A DNA stretch of 64,000 bases from Leptotrichia sp. oral taxon 847 (lineage in GTDB: Bacteria; Fusobacteriota; Fusobacteriia; Fusobacteriales; Leptotrichiaceae). Each line of letters opens with the position of its first letter. Position 1 is the stretch's first letter. Below the pieces are notes generated by a model. That model searched no databases. It was not told where the DNA came from and saw only the letters and a list, made by a program, of their open reading frames with translations. Positions 9,361 to 17,645 of this stretch are shown here, in pieces. Position numbers and translations under genes: made by a program. The DNA lies in contig NZ_CP014231.1 in assembly GCF_001553645.1 (NCBI RefSeq), positions 496,001 through 560,000 on the forward strand. The letters run 5' to 3'.

Positions 9361-9609
9361 CTACTTTTTAAAAGGATTTTTCAACTTGTCTTTTATCCCT
9401 TTTTTGATTAAATTAAGTACACAATCAAAAATATTGTTTGCTTCGGTTTCACCAATATTTAACTCTTTTACATAACGACTTACAACTTGATCTTTTCCTT
9501 TTTGCCCTATTTCTGAGCAACTTTCAAAAATATTTATAACTTTCTGAGAAAAATTTTCATCATATCCAAATTGTTGTTGCACTTCTTTAATCATTTCATT
9601 TTTATTCAT
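9361..9609 (-). CDS. Small helical hypothetical protein
   Basis: An 82-residue, almost fully helical protein (MNKNEMIKEVQQQFGYDENF...) with a lysine-rich C-terminus (KDKLKNPFKK). It lies between leuC and leuD, spaced 44 and 54 bases from them, and has a plausible ribosome binding site (AGAGGT). No family was recognised. Its position suggests cotranscription with leuCD but says nothing certain about function. Confidence 0.55.
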   Translation of the reverse strand: MNKNEMIKEVQQQFGYDENFSQKVINIFESCSEIGQKGKDQVVSRYVKELNIGETEANNIFDCVLNLIKKGIKDKLKNPFKK

Positions 9610-9663
9610 TTTATTTACCTCTTTCTATTTTGTATAAATTATTTAAAATTCTTTAATATCAAA

Positions 9664-11082
9664 TTATTTCACTTCATCCAATTCCCTTACATCCACAAAT
9701 TTCCCATAAATTGCAGCAGCAGCAGCCATCGCAGGACTTACCAGATGAGTTCTTGCACCTTTTCCTTGCCGTCCTTCAAAGTTTCTGTTGGAAGTTGAGG
9801 CACAATGCTCTCCAGCTGGTATCAAATCAGGGTTCATTCCAAGGCAAGTGGAACATCCAGCTTCTCTCCATTCAAATCCCGCATCTTTTAATATCTGTGC
9901 AATTCCATTTTCTTCAGCTGCTTTTTTTACTACTTGCGAGCCAGGAACTACAACTGCTGTAATATTTGGTGCAACTTTTTTACCTTTTACAATTTTTGCG
10001 ACAATTTCCAGGTCGCTCAATCTTCCATTTGTACAAGAACCAATAAATACGTGCTTTAAAGGTATGTCAAATGGAGTTTGTCCCGGTTTTAAGCCCATGT
10101 ATTCGTATGCTTTTTCATCATTGTGATCTCTGATTTCTGGAAATTTTTCAGTAACATTAATTCCCATTTCAGGATTTGTTCCCCAAGTAACTTGTGGCTC
10201 AAGGTTTGAAACATCAACTTTTATGTATTTGTCAAACGCATCTACAGAATCTGTGTACAATTCTTTCCATTCAGCCACTTTTTTATCAAATTCTTCACCT
10301 TTTGGTGCAAATCTTCTTCCTCTTACATATTCAAAAGTTATTTCGTCGGGTGCGATAATTCCAGATTTTCCTCCTCCTTCAATTGCCATGTTACAAATTG
10401 TCATTCTTCCTTCCATTGACATATTTCTAATTGTATCTCCAAAAAACTCGAAAGCATAACCATTTCCAAGCCCAATTCCGTAAGTCTTGATTATATGAAG
10501 AATTATATCTTTTGCATATACACCCTTTTGCAATTTACCAGTAATTTCAATTCCCATTGTTTTTGGTTTCTTTTGCCAAATTGTCTGTGTAGCCAAAACA
10601 TGTTCCACTTCGCTCGTACCAATTCCAAATGCCAAAGCTCCAAAAGCTCCGTGAGTCGCAGTGTGGCTATCTCCACAAACTACAGTTTTTCCAGGCTGTG
10701 TCAACCCTTGCTCAGGCCCCACCATATGCACAATTCCGTTATTTTCATTAAACATATCCACAAGTTCAATCCCAAATTCTTTGCAATTAGCTGCCAACGC
10801 ATCTAACTGTGCCTTTGAAACTTTATCTTTAATATTCATTCTGTCAGCCATAATTGTTGGCGTATTGTGATCCATTGTTCCAAATGTCAAGTCAGGTCTT
10901 CTAACTTTTCTTCCTGCAAGTCTCAGTCCCGAAAACGCCTGTGGCGAAGTAACTTCGTGAATCAAGTGCAAATCAATATACAAAAGTTGTGCTTCCCCAG
11001 GTTCTCCTGTAATCACATGTTTTTCCCAAACTTTATCAAACAAAGTTTTTGGTTTTTTCTCTTTATTTTTAATTTCTGACAT
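9664..11082 (-). CDS. leuC: 3-isopropylmalate dehydratase large subunit
   Basis: LeuC is the aconitase-type catalytic subunit of isopropylmalate isomerase; with LeuD it isomerises 2- to 3-isopropylmalate using a [4Fe-4S] cluster. The 472-residue length is typical. Cluster cysteines are visible in [14 protein letters not shown] and in the [10 protein letters not shown] pair; the N-terminal [18 protein letters not shown] and [19 protein letters not shown] segments are standard. The start ATG follows GGAGGAGAAAAA, a strong ribosome binding site. Upstream there is about 140 bases before the next gene, enough for its own promoter. Intact. Confidence 0.97.
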   Translation of the reverse strand: MSEIKNKEKKPKTLFDKVWEKHVITGEPGEAQLLYIDLHLIHEVTSPQAFSGLRLAGRKVRRPDLTFGTMDHNTPTIMADRMNIKDKVSKAQLDALAANCKEFGIELVDMFNENNGIVHMVGPEQGLTQPGKTVVCGDSHTATHGAFGALAFGIGTSEVEHVLATQTIWQKKPKTMGIEITGKLQKGVYAKDIILHIIKTYGIGLGNGYAFEFFGDTIRNMSMEGRMTICNMAIEGGGKSGIIAPDEITFEYVRGRRFAPKGEEFDKKVAEWKELYTDSVDAFDKYIKVDVSNLEPQVTWGTNPEMGINVTEKFPEIRDHNDEKAYEYMGLKPGQTPFDIPLKHVFIGSCTNGRLSDLEIVAKIVKGKKVAPNITAVVVPGSQVVKKAAEENGIAQILKDAGFEWREAGCSTCLGMNPDLIPAGEHCASTSNRNFEGRQGKGARTHLVSPAMAAAAAIYGKFVDVRELDEVK

Positions 11083-11226
11083 TTTTTCTCCTCCGATTTT
11101 CTCTCCAAATTTTTGTCTCTAAATTTTTAATTAATTTAATTAATTTATGTATTTATCAAATTTTTCAACTACTTTTAAAATATAAAAATACATTATCGAA
11201 TCTTTTTTACTAAATAGCTGATACTC

Positions 11227-11613
11227 CTACTCTGTAATTTCTATTAAATTTCCATCAACATCTTCCACAACGCTTTCGTAATATCCATCTCCCGTTGTTC
11301 TTGGTCCACTCAAGCACTTAAATCCATCATTAGTAAGTTTTTTTGTCAAACTGTCTACATTTTTTGCATCTCCTACACTAAATGCAATATGAATAAATCC
11401 CATATTCATAATTTTATCCTCTCTATCAGTCAATTCTGGTCTTGACATAATTTCTAATCTCACATCATTGTTAGGAAAGCTCAAAAAATATGTTTGTAAT
11501 CCCGTTTTAAGATTACGGTACTTATTATTTGCCTTTGCATTAAAATATTTTTCATAAAATTCTCTTGATTTTTCTAAATCTTTTACATAAAGTGCCACAT
11601 GATTTATTTTCAT
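11227..11613 (-). CDS. VOC-family (glyoxalase/bleomycin-resistance fold) protein
   Basis: A 128-residue single VOC module. The start MKINHVALYVKDLEKSREFYEKYF is the usual first beta-alpha unit with a metal-ligand histidine (H5), and the C-terminal VVEDVDGNLIEITE carries the usual last-strand glutamate. Such proteins are metal-dependent lyases, isomerases, dioxygenases or drug-binding proteins; the sequence here does not discriminate. A lactoylglutathione-lyase-like role is possible. It is separate from the leu pathway and lies at the edge of a decayed region. Confidence 0.85.
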   Translation of the reverse strand: MKINHVALYVKDLEKSREFYEKYFNAKANNKYRNLKTGLQTYFLSFPNNDVRLEIMSRPELTDREDKIMNMGFIHIAFSVGDAKNVDSLTKKLTNDGFKCLSGPRTTGDGYYESVVEDVDGNLIEITE

Positions 11614-11633
11614 TTTAATCCTCCTAAATTTTT

Positions 11634-11906
11634 TTATTCTAAATTTATATTTTTAATCACATAAATATCCAATTTTTGGTCATTCGCAAGTTCAGTCAAC
11701 ATATAGTCAATTGCCTTTTTGTGATTCAAAACTTCAAAAACTTCACGAATACTCTTACCCCCAGGTAGCGTACTATCTAAAATAATCGTAGCAGTTTCAT
11801 TTAGTGTCAATGTATTTCCTTCAATCGCATTTGAGTGATATGTTATTCTTACTGATAAATCTAAAAAATATTCATAATTTATATTTTTTATATCCATTTT
11901 CTCCAA
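11634..11906 (-). pseudogene. Fic-family protein, N-terminal remnant
   Basis: The 90-residue frame contains TYHSNAIEGNTLTLNET, the characteristic (S/T)xxxE(G/N)N autoinhibitory-helix region of class II/III Fic AMP-transferases, followed by the usual REVFEVLNHKKAIDYM. The catalytic HPFxDGNGR motif and the entire Fic core are missing; the frame stops just after IKNINLE. The start here is TTG; upstream DNA to about 11,970 reads an out-of-frame MRAQKIESLDYDNMED peptide that may be the lost true N-terminus. It is best read as a broken gene kept only in part. Confidence 0.65.
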
Positions 11907-11990
11907 GTTTCTCTACAAGTCTTTTTGTATCTTCCATATTATCATAATCTAGTGATTCTATCTTTTGCGCTCTCATCAATTCTAGTCATT

Positions 11991-12476
11991 CTAATCTTCC
12001 TTTCTTTTAACTTCTTTTATTTCAAACATTCCCATAAAAATTAGAATCAAAATTTCTAAAATAAATATTGGAATTGCAATAAAAACAGCTGCTTGATGTA
12101 TATTCATAATTAACACTGCCATTAGAATCTGAAAGATAAAAATAATTCCCCATGCTTTAAAATGAAGTGTTATTCTGTAGTTTTGATTATCTGATTCCAC
12201 ATTTATAACTTTTTTAGGAGTCTTTATTAAAAAATTATTGCATACTTGAAGCGTTTGTTCTCCATAGTCTACATCAATTTCTGTTTTTTCATTAAATTTT
12301 ACTTCTACAATTTTTTCATCATTTATTTTTAATTTAAACTTATCTCCTCCACCATTAGAAGATATTTTTGATTCTATAATTATTTTAGGCATCGGCTTTT
12401 CCTTGTATAATATAGTTACATTATACAAGCTCCTTTCTTTAAATTTTTTATATTGAATTTTTATTTCATCTTTCAA
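11991..12476 (-). CDS. Hypothetical membrane protein
   Basis: A 161-residue protein with a soluble, beta-rich N-terminal part (about 1-105; short strands such as PKIIIESKISSNGG and TEIDVDYGEQTLQVC) and two C-terminal transmembrane helices (about 108-126 and 130-151), ending in a charged cytoplasmic tail (KEVKRKED). The layout suggests a small anchored extracytoplasmic or cytoplasmic sandwich domain. No family recognised. It sits in a region of small, poorly conserved genes and decayed genes. Confidence 0.55.
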   Translation of the reverse strand: MKDEIKIQYKKFKERSLYNVTILYKEKPMPKIIIESKISSNGGGDKFKLKINDEKIVEVKFNEKTEIDVDYGEQTLQVCNNFLIKTPKKVINVESDNQNYRITLHFKAWGIIFIFQILMAVLIMNIHQAAVFIAIPIFILEILILIFMGMFEIKEVKRKED

Positions 12477-12585
12477 GATTACCTTTTCACAATAAAAACA
12501 TTTATATTTATATTTCGATTTTTTTCAAATTGTTTTATTTTATTTTCTCTCTAATTTTGAGATTTATAACTTTTCTATTTATTTC

Positions 12586-13005
12586 TTAATCAACAACTGC
12601 ACTTACTTCTATTTCTATCATCAATTCCTTATCAATTAATAAAGACACCTCTACCATTGTTGCAACTGGTTTAATGTCCCTAAAAAATTCTCCATATGCT
12701 CTTCCATATTCTTCCCATTTTGAAATATCTGTAACAAACATTCTTGTTCTAATAACATTTTTTAACTCTAATCCTTCCTTTTCAAGAACTTTTTTTATAT
12801 TTTCAAGAATATATTTTGTCTGTTCATAAGCATTTCCTGCCGCATAAGGCTTTCCATCCTTGACAGCTGTTGTTCCTGCTATTTCAAAAATATTTCCTAT
12901 CCTTACTGCTCTCGAATATCCTACAATGTCCTACCAAGGAGAATTTCCACCTAAATAACATTCATATTCTGGTTTTTCAAAAAGTCTATAATAAAATTTT
13001 ATTAT
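12586..13005 (-). pseudogene. RidA (YjgF/YER057c) family gene with a nonsense codon and no start
   Basis: Reading right to left, the frame gives RLFEKPEYECYLGGNSPW, then TAG (12,931-12,933), then DIVGYSRAVRIGN and a complete RidA body through GTTAVKDGKPYAAG, VIRTRMFVTDISKW and VEVSLLIDKELMIEIE. Family members usually have Glu at the stop position (SPWE), so one G-to-T change explains it. RidA enzymes remove reactive enamine/imine intermediates made by PLP enzymes such as IlvA, which is encoded in the same cluster. No ATG precedes the frame: it directly follows the neighbouring gene's stop, with ATA-ATA where a start would be expected. Probably a non-functional remnant. Confidence 0.75.
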
Positions 13006-13008
13006 TTT

Positions 13009-13851
13009 TTATCCTCTTTTAAGTTCAAAAATCACAATCTCAGGCTGTGCAAAAAATCGAATAAACATTTCAAGAAAGGCTCCTCCTAGCCCTGAGGTAA
13101 TATAAATTTTATGTCCTCCGTACTCTTTCATTCCATAGCCATATTTTTTCTTATCCTTCACTGCTGACATAATGATTTTTCCAAAAAAAGTAACTTGTCC
13201 AGCATGACTGTGTCCCGCTAAAATCACATCAGTTTTTTCCTTTTCATATTCTGACATCTGTTCAAAATATTCAGGATTGTGAGTCAAAAATAATACAAAA
13301 TCTTCTTTTTTTATACCTTCAAGAGCCTTTTTCGCATCAGGCTTTCCGTGCCACAAGTCAGTCACTCCCGCAATATATATATTTTCATTGTTAATTGTTA
13401 TTTTCCTATTTTCATTTACGAGCAGATTAAATCCAAGTTTTTTCATATTTTCAGCAGTTTCCTTTTCACCTGGATATTCATGATTCCCATAAATCGCATA
13501 CACTCCAAGTTCTGGAATCTTTATATCCTTCGCATCCTCATAAAACTTAGGAATATTTTTCTCCCAAGTCGCATAATCTCCCCCCAGCAGTATCATATCC
13601 TTCTTCTGTGCATTAATCAGCTCAATCGCCTTTTTTTCTTGAACTCGATTAAACCGTGTCATCGTATCATATTGAAAATCCGCTACAAACAATACTCTCT
13701 TACCATCAAATTCTTTTGGAATATCTTTCGATTTTATCTCAATCGTCTTAATTTTAATATGCCTATACTCATAATGAGCATCAATTAAAAATATCACAAT
13801 TAATACTACAAAAACCAACAGAAATTTAATAATCCAACTTTTTGTCTTCAT
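13009..13851 (-). CDS. Membrane-anchored metallophosphoesterase (YkuE/YaeI-like)
   Basis: A 280-residue protein with an N-terminal signal-anchor (IIKFLLVFVVLIVIFLI) followed by a calcineurin-type phosphoesterase. Metal-binding motifs appear in order: VLFVADFQYD (D-x-x variant of D-x-H), GGDYATW, YGNHEYPG, LTHNPEYF and LAGHSHAGQV. Family members cleave phosphate mono- or diesters, with some acting on lipid precursors; the substrate here is unknown. A paralogue with its middle deleted lies at 15,730-15,907. The first D-x-H has Q in place of the His/other residue (ADFQYD), which is seen in some homologues. Appears intact. Confidence 0.85.
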   Translation of the reverse strand: MKTKSWIIKFLLVFVVLIVIFLIDAHYEYRHIKIKTIEIKSKDIPKEFDGKRVLFVADFQYDTMTRFNRVQEKKAIELINAQKKDMILLGGDYATWEKNIPKFYEDAKDIKIPELGVYAIYGNHEYPGEKETAENMKKLGFNLLVNENRKITINNENIYIAGVTDLWHGKPDAKKALEGIKKEDFVLFLTHNPEYFEQMSEYEKEKTDVILAGHSHAGQVTFFGKIIMSAVKDKKKYGYGMKEYGGHKIYITSGLGGAFLEMFIRFFAQPEIVIFELKRG

Positions 13852-13886
13852 TTTTTCTCCTCGCTACTGTTAAATAAAAAAATATT

Positions 13887-14377
13887 TTAAGAAACAGATT
13901 TATTTTTATCATTTTTGTTTTTACTTTTTTTTCGCTTAAATAGATTAAATAGTAATCCCAGATAAAATATAAAATCCATCATTCCAGCATAACTTCCAAA
14001 GCCATATATTATAATAAATACAAAGACTCCTCCCTGTCCCATTTCATCCATTTCAGGACTCGACATAATATAACCAGCCCATATTAAAAATATTGCTGCT
14101 TTTATTGTTACTATAATTAATGGTGGAATTAAAAGACTTTTTTACTGACTTTTATTTTTGAAACTAAGTAAGCGAAAATCAAACTAATAATAATGAATAA
14201 CAACTCCGGTAGCAGCAATAACTTTTCCAAAATCCACTCATTTTTTATATTAAAATTTGACAAAAAGTCATAAAATCTGCTATCAACCATTATCCAAGAT
14301 GTCCTCGCAATCGTTAAACCAATATCAAAAAATGATAAAAACAATACATAGAATATCCAAAAAAATACTTTTTTCAT
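13887..14377 (-). pseudogene. Small multi-pass membrane protein, frameshifted in an A-run
   Basis: The first part (14,129-14,377) gives 82 residues with two hydrophobic helices, starting MKKVFFWIFYVLFLSFF and ending KVSKKVF. The other frame (13,887 to about 14,140) continues KSLLIPPLIIVTIKAAIF and gives two more membrane helices, ending in a lysine-rich tail, with no start codon of its own. A seventh A in the run AGT-AAA-AAA-GTC fuses the two into one protein of about 165 residues. The same kind of lesion is seen in mcrB. It is therefore a recently broken gene, an A-tract phase variant or a sequencing error. No family recognised. Confidence 0.6.
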
Positions 14378-14451
14378 TTTTATTCTCCATCTAATTTTTT
14401 ATTTAACTATTTAAAAATTTCAAAAATCAAATTCTTTTTTTCAAAAATATT

Positions 14452-14643
14452 TTATTCATTAGGATTATCATCAAGAACTATCGCACAAATAATATAAGCC
14501 AGTAGACCCGTTCCTGCACAAAGAATCAAAACAAGCCATACTATTCTTACAATACTTGAATCAATATCAAAATATTCTGCAATTCCTCCACATACGCCTG
14601 TAAGTTTTCTATCTTTTACTGATTTGTACAATTTCTTTTTCAT
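14452..14643 (-). CDS. PspC-domain protein
   Basis: A 63-residue protein made of one PspC domain: KKLYKSVKDRKLTGVCGGIAEYFDID followed by a transmembrane helix (VRIVWLVLILCAGTGLLAYIICAIVL). PspC domains occur in membrane stress-response systems and in many small stand-alone proteins. There is no PspA/B partner nearby. It starts with an AAGGAG ribosome binding site. Domain assignment is firm; role is not. Confidence 0.9.
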   Translation of the reverse strand: MKKKLYKSVKDRKLTGVCGGIAEYFDIDSSIVRIVWLVLILCAGTGLLAYIICAIVLDDNPNE

Positions 14644-14669
14644 AATATAAAACTCCTTATTTTATGTAA

Positions 14670-15032
14670 TCATGACCTTAAAAAAATATAAATCAATGTC
14701 ATAAAAATTGAAACTATAAAAAAGCCAAATATTTTCCAATATCTATAATATAAAGCTTCACACAAAGCATACAAATTAAAGAAAATTAATGCTAAAAATA
14801 ATAAATATTCTTTTTCTTCAAAGAAAGATGCTATTCCTGTTATAAGAAACAGACATCCGCTTAAAAACATCAACATTACTTTTACTTTAAGTTGCAAAAT
14901 TGTGATTTCTTCAGGTAATTCTCTATGCTGTAATTTAGCCTTCATTATTTTATCTTTCCCAAAAAGATAATAACCATTTGTCATAATTTCTATTAAGCCG
15001 AAAACTACAATTATAATTTTAAATATAAACAT
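14670..15032 (-). CDS. Hypothetical four-helix membrane protein
   Basis: About 120 residues with four hydrophobic segments and little else; starts MFIFKIIIVVFGLIEIM. An upstream in-frame ATG at 15,050 overlaps the stop of the oxidoreductase gene, but AAAGGGGGAGAA immediately precedes the ATG at 15,032, which is preferred. No family was recognised. The overlap suggests cotranscription with the oxidoreductase. Confidence 0.6.
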   Translation of the reverse strand: MFIFKIIIVVFGLIEIMTNGYYLFGKDKIMKAKLQHRELPEEITILQLKVKVMLMFLSGCLFLITGIASFFEEKEYLLFLALIFFNLYALCEALYYRYWKIFGFFIVSIFMTLIYIFLRS

Positions 15033-15046
15033 TTCTCCCCCTTTTC

Positions 15047-15613
15047 TCATTCACTCACAAATTTCCCAACCTTCTCAAGAAATTTCTTTCTATCTTCGTC
15101 TTCCCCTTGCATTCTCAAACTATAATGAATCCATTTCGTTTTCTTAATCCCAATTCCACCAAGATTAGCCTTTTTCATCGTAATCCCGAAACCTGTTATA
15201 TTTAACAAAAATTTGGGTGCTGTAGCAGTTGTAATCATTTTTGCTGTTTTTATATTAGTCAAAAAACCTTTTATTCCATTCTGTGTATTTTCGTATGCAA
15301 ATCCTCTCAACATAACTTTGTCAAAAAATCCTTTTAATATAGCAGGTAATGACATCCACCAAATTGGAAAAATTAATATTAATTCATCTGTATTTTTCAA
15401 AATTTCCTGATATTTCAAAACCAAAGGATCAGCACTTTTTCCTTGCGAATATAATTCCAAATCTTTTTCACTCATCACAGGATTGAATCCATCTTTATTC
15501 AAATCTATAATTGTATATTTTTCTTTTGTTTCATCAAGTTTTTCCACTACTTTATCTAAAATTGCTTTATTGAAACTTCCATTCCATGGATGTGCAAAAA
15601 CTATTGTTTTCAT
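15047..15613 (-). CDS. NAD(P)H-dependent oxidoreductase, flavodoxin_2 (MdaB/KefF-like)
   Basis: A 188-residue flavodoxin-fold protein. The N-terminal VFAHPWNGSFNKAILDKV and the FMN/quinone-site loop LIFPIWWMSLPAILKGFFDKVML are diagnostic, followed by NGIKGFLTN and TTATAPKFL. Such enzymes bind FMN or FAD and reduce quinones or nitro compounds with NAD(P)H in the cytoplasm, protecting against electrophiles; some act with KefC-type potassium efflux systems, none of which is seen here. It starts at an ATG and overlaps the next small membrane-protein gene by up to four bases. Confidence 0.88.
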   Translation of the reverse strand: MKTIVFAHPWNGSFNKAILDKVVEKLDETKEKYTIIDLNKDGFNPVMSEKDLELYSQGKSADPLVLKYQEILKNTDELILIFPIWWMSLPAILKGFFDKVMLRGFAYENTQNGIKGFLTNIKTAKMITTATAPKFLLNITGFGITMKKANLGGIGIKKTKWIHYSLRMQGEDEDRKKFLEKVGKFVSE

Positions 15614-15729
15614 TTTAAAATTCCTTCTTTCTGTAAATAATTTCTATAAAATCTAAAAATATATTTATTTTAGAGCCATCTGAAAATTACAATTTTTTTC
15701 TTTTAACCAAAATTTATTTAATTTCTATC

Positions 15730-15907
15730 TCAACTTCTTTTCAAAAAAAACACCACAATTTCAGGCTTTACAAAAAACCTGATAAACACTCCTTTCACAG
15801 CTCCTCCTACTCCAGAAATAAAACTCATAATGTGCATAAATTAATGCTAAAATAGGAATTAACAAAAAAATTCCCATCATTAAAACCAATATTTTTATCT
15901 TTTTCAT
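15730..15907 (-). pseudogene. Metallophosphoesterase remnant with internal deletion
   Basis: From the ATG at 15,907 the frame gives an N-terminal signal anchor (MKKIKILVLMMGIFLLIPIL...YAHYE), matching the start of the intact gene at 13,009-13,851 (DAHYE). About 85 bases in, homology jumps in another frame to the extreme C-terminus: MSFISGVGGAVKGVFIRFF...KPEIVVFFLKRS, versus SGLGGAFLEMFIRFF...PEIVIFELKRG. The whole catalytic core (about 220 codons) is gone. The two copies differ at many residues, so this was a diverged paralogue before it lost its middle. It directly follows the YhcG gene. Confidence 0.8.
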
Positions 15908-15909
15908 TT

Positions 15910-16938
15910 CTACATATCCACTTCATTATTTATTTCAAACAATATTTTTTGTCTTTCAATTTCATTTATCAATTCTTCTTCACTAGGAAGATAATTTACA
16001 TATTTACTTGCAAAAAGATTTTTATTATCATTCAAGACTGAATATTTTATAACGGTACTATCTGTATCGGTACAAAGAAGAAGCCCTATTGTCGGATTAT
16101 CATTTTCCTGTTTTTTCAAATCATCATACATTCTTACATACATATCAAGTTGTCCAATATCCTGATGTGTTAATTTTCCTGTTTTTAACTCTACTATAAC
16201 AAAACATTTCAAAATATAATTATAAAATACCAAATCAATATAAAAATCTGAATTTTCTGTACGAATATGCTGCTGTCTTTCCACAAATGCAAAACCTTTT
16301 CCAAGTTCCATCATAAATTTTTGAATATCGTCTGTTAATGCTTTTTCTAATTCATTTTCTGTATAAGACATATTTGTTGGTAAATCTAGAAACTCCAAAA
16401 CTACTGGATTTTTTATAAATTCTTCTGCTTGTAGCTTTTTTGTCTTCTCTTTCATTTCATTTTCAACAATTTTTTTATCAATACTTGCAACAATACGATT
16501 ATAATAAAGTGTAGATATATTTCGATCTAATGTTCTTACAGACCACATATTTTCGGCTGCTTCTGTCAGATAAAATATTCTGGCCTTCTCATTGGAAACT
16601 CTTAAAACTTTTTGAATGTGTGTCCAAGTTAATTTGGAAATCAGTGATTTCCATTTTTCATAATCTGAAAATAGCACATAAAACTGTCTAATATTCCGAA
16701 TATTTCTTTCACCAAAACCTTTTCCAAATTCTTCTGTCAATTCTTTTGATAAATTTTTGATAATTTCTTTCCCATATTCAGCTCTTTCTTTCCCGTTCTG
16801 CTCTTCTTCTACAATCCTTCTGCCAATTTTCCAATATGCTTCCACCATTGCCGAATTTACAGCGGTATATGCTTTTTGTCTAGCATTTTTAAGTATTTTC
16901 TTTATTTCATTAATGTAATTATTTGATATTTCCATCAA
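15910..16938 (-). CDS. YhcG / DUF1016 family PDDEXK nuclease
   Basis: A 342-residue two-domain protein: N-terminal DUF1016_N helical domain (about 10-170; ARQKAYTAVNSAMVEAYWKIGRRIVEEEQ, and FGKGFGERNIRNIRQFY) and a C-terminal PD-(D/E)xK core with D235, E250 and K252 (YIDLVFYN ... VIVELKTGK). The family is widespread and is often found near restriction-modification or other defence genes; its biochemical role is not settled. It appears intact. Flanked by a leuA scrap and a metallophosphoesterase scrap, it is probably part of a horizontally acquired, decaying block. Confidence 0.88.
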   Translation of the reverse strand: MMEISNNYINEIKKILKNARQKAYTAVNSAMVEAYWKIGRRIVEEEQNGKERAEYGKEIIKNLSKELTEEFGKGFGERNIRNIRQFYVLFSDYEKWKSLISKLTWTHIQKVLRVSNEKARIFYLTEAAENMWSVRTLDRNISTLYYNRIVASIDKKIVENEMKEKTKKLQAEEFIKNPVVLEFLDLPTNMSYTENELEKALTDDIQKFMMELGKGFAFVERQQHIRTENSDFYIDLVFYNYILKCFVIVELKTGKLTHQDIGQLDMYVRMYDDLKKQENDNPTIGLLLCTDTDSTVIKYSVLNDNKNLFASKYVNYLPSEEELINEIERQKILFEINNEVDM

Positions 16939-16957
16939 AATCCCCTCCCTTTTAAAA

Positions 16958-17066
16958 TTACTTATTATAAAGTCTATTTATCCCATTAATATAAGCCTTT
17001 ATACTAGCCTCAACCACATCCGTACTTTGTCCTCTACCAATAAATCTATTTCCATTTTTATCTTTC
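16958..17066 (-). pseudogene. leuA: 3'-terminal scrap of a second, divergent leuA
   Basis: The reverse strand gives the last ~33 codons of leuA (KNGNRFIGRGQSTDVVEASI...) up to its own stop. Compared with the functional leuA end at 17,646-17,750, nearly all differences lie at third codon positions, so the scrap derives from a leuA that had diverged under selection rather than from a recent copy. The rest of the gene is missing. It separates the DUF4865 gene from the YhcG gene. Confidence 0.85.
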
Positions 17067-17112
17067 CAAAATCAATTTTGATTACGGTAAAATCTATTAC
17101 TCTTATCTTAAT

Positions 17113-17619
17113 TTATTGAGAAATATGCAAAACTTCGTACACTTTTGAATTTTCTACTTCTTTAGGAGCATCTTCAAAAAAATAATACTCTGTCTGTTTC
17201 CAATTTTCAGGGTTATATACTAATGCTTTTCCAACAATTTTATCATCTGATATAGAAAATTCCATTCTTTTCATTTTTTCCATCGGTTTTGTTTCGTTCT
17301 CTATTTCCAATAAATATTTTGCTTTAGAAAAGTTTTCATTAAACTCTTGCAACAATGGTATTCCAATATTTATAGTCTGCCAGCCAAAAGAATTTAAAAT
17401 ATTATCATAGAAACCATCAAATATGAATTTATTCATTCCTTTGTTATCTTTCCAAAAGTATAATGGCGAATATTCTTTATTTTCCTCAGAGATTAGATAG
17501 GCTTTAAAAAATAAATCTTCAAATCCATCTGTTTTAAATCCATTTTCTTGCACTCTTTTTCTAATATTGTTCATATCAAAATCATTTGGAAGTTTTACTT
17601 TATACTGCATCATTATCAT
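17113..17619 (-). CDS. DUF4865 family protein
   Basis: A 168-residue protein beginning MIMMQYKVKLPNDFDMNNIRKRV, with LFFKAYLISEENKEYSPLYFWKD and MNKFIFDGFYDNILNSFGWQ in the middle, the pattern of the DUF4865 (YtmB-region-like) family of unknown function. The start follows GGAGGATAAAAGAT. It lies between an intact leuA and the divergent leuA scrap, which suggests it came in together with foreign leuA-linked DNA. No catalytic residues can be pointed out. Confidence 0.7.
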   Translation of the reverse strand: MIMMQYKVKLPNDFDMNNIRKRVQENGFKTDGFEDLFFKAYLISEENKEYSPLYFWKDNKGMNKFIFDGFYDNILNSFGWQTINIGIPLLQEFNENFSKAKYLLEIENETKPMEKMKRMEFSISDDKIVGKALVYNPENWKQTEYYFFEDAPKEVENSKVYEVLHISQ

Positions 17620-17645
17620 ATCTTTTATCCTCCAATATTTTCTAT

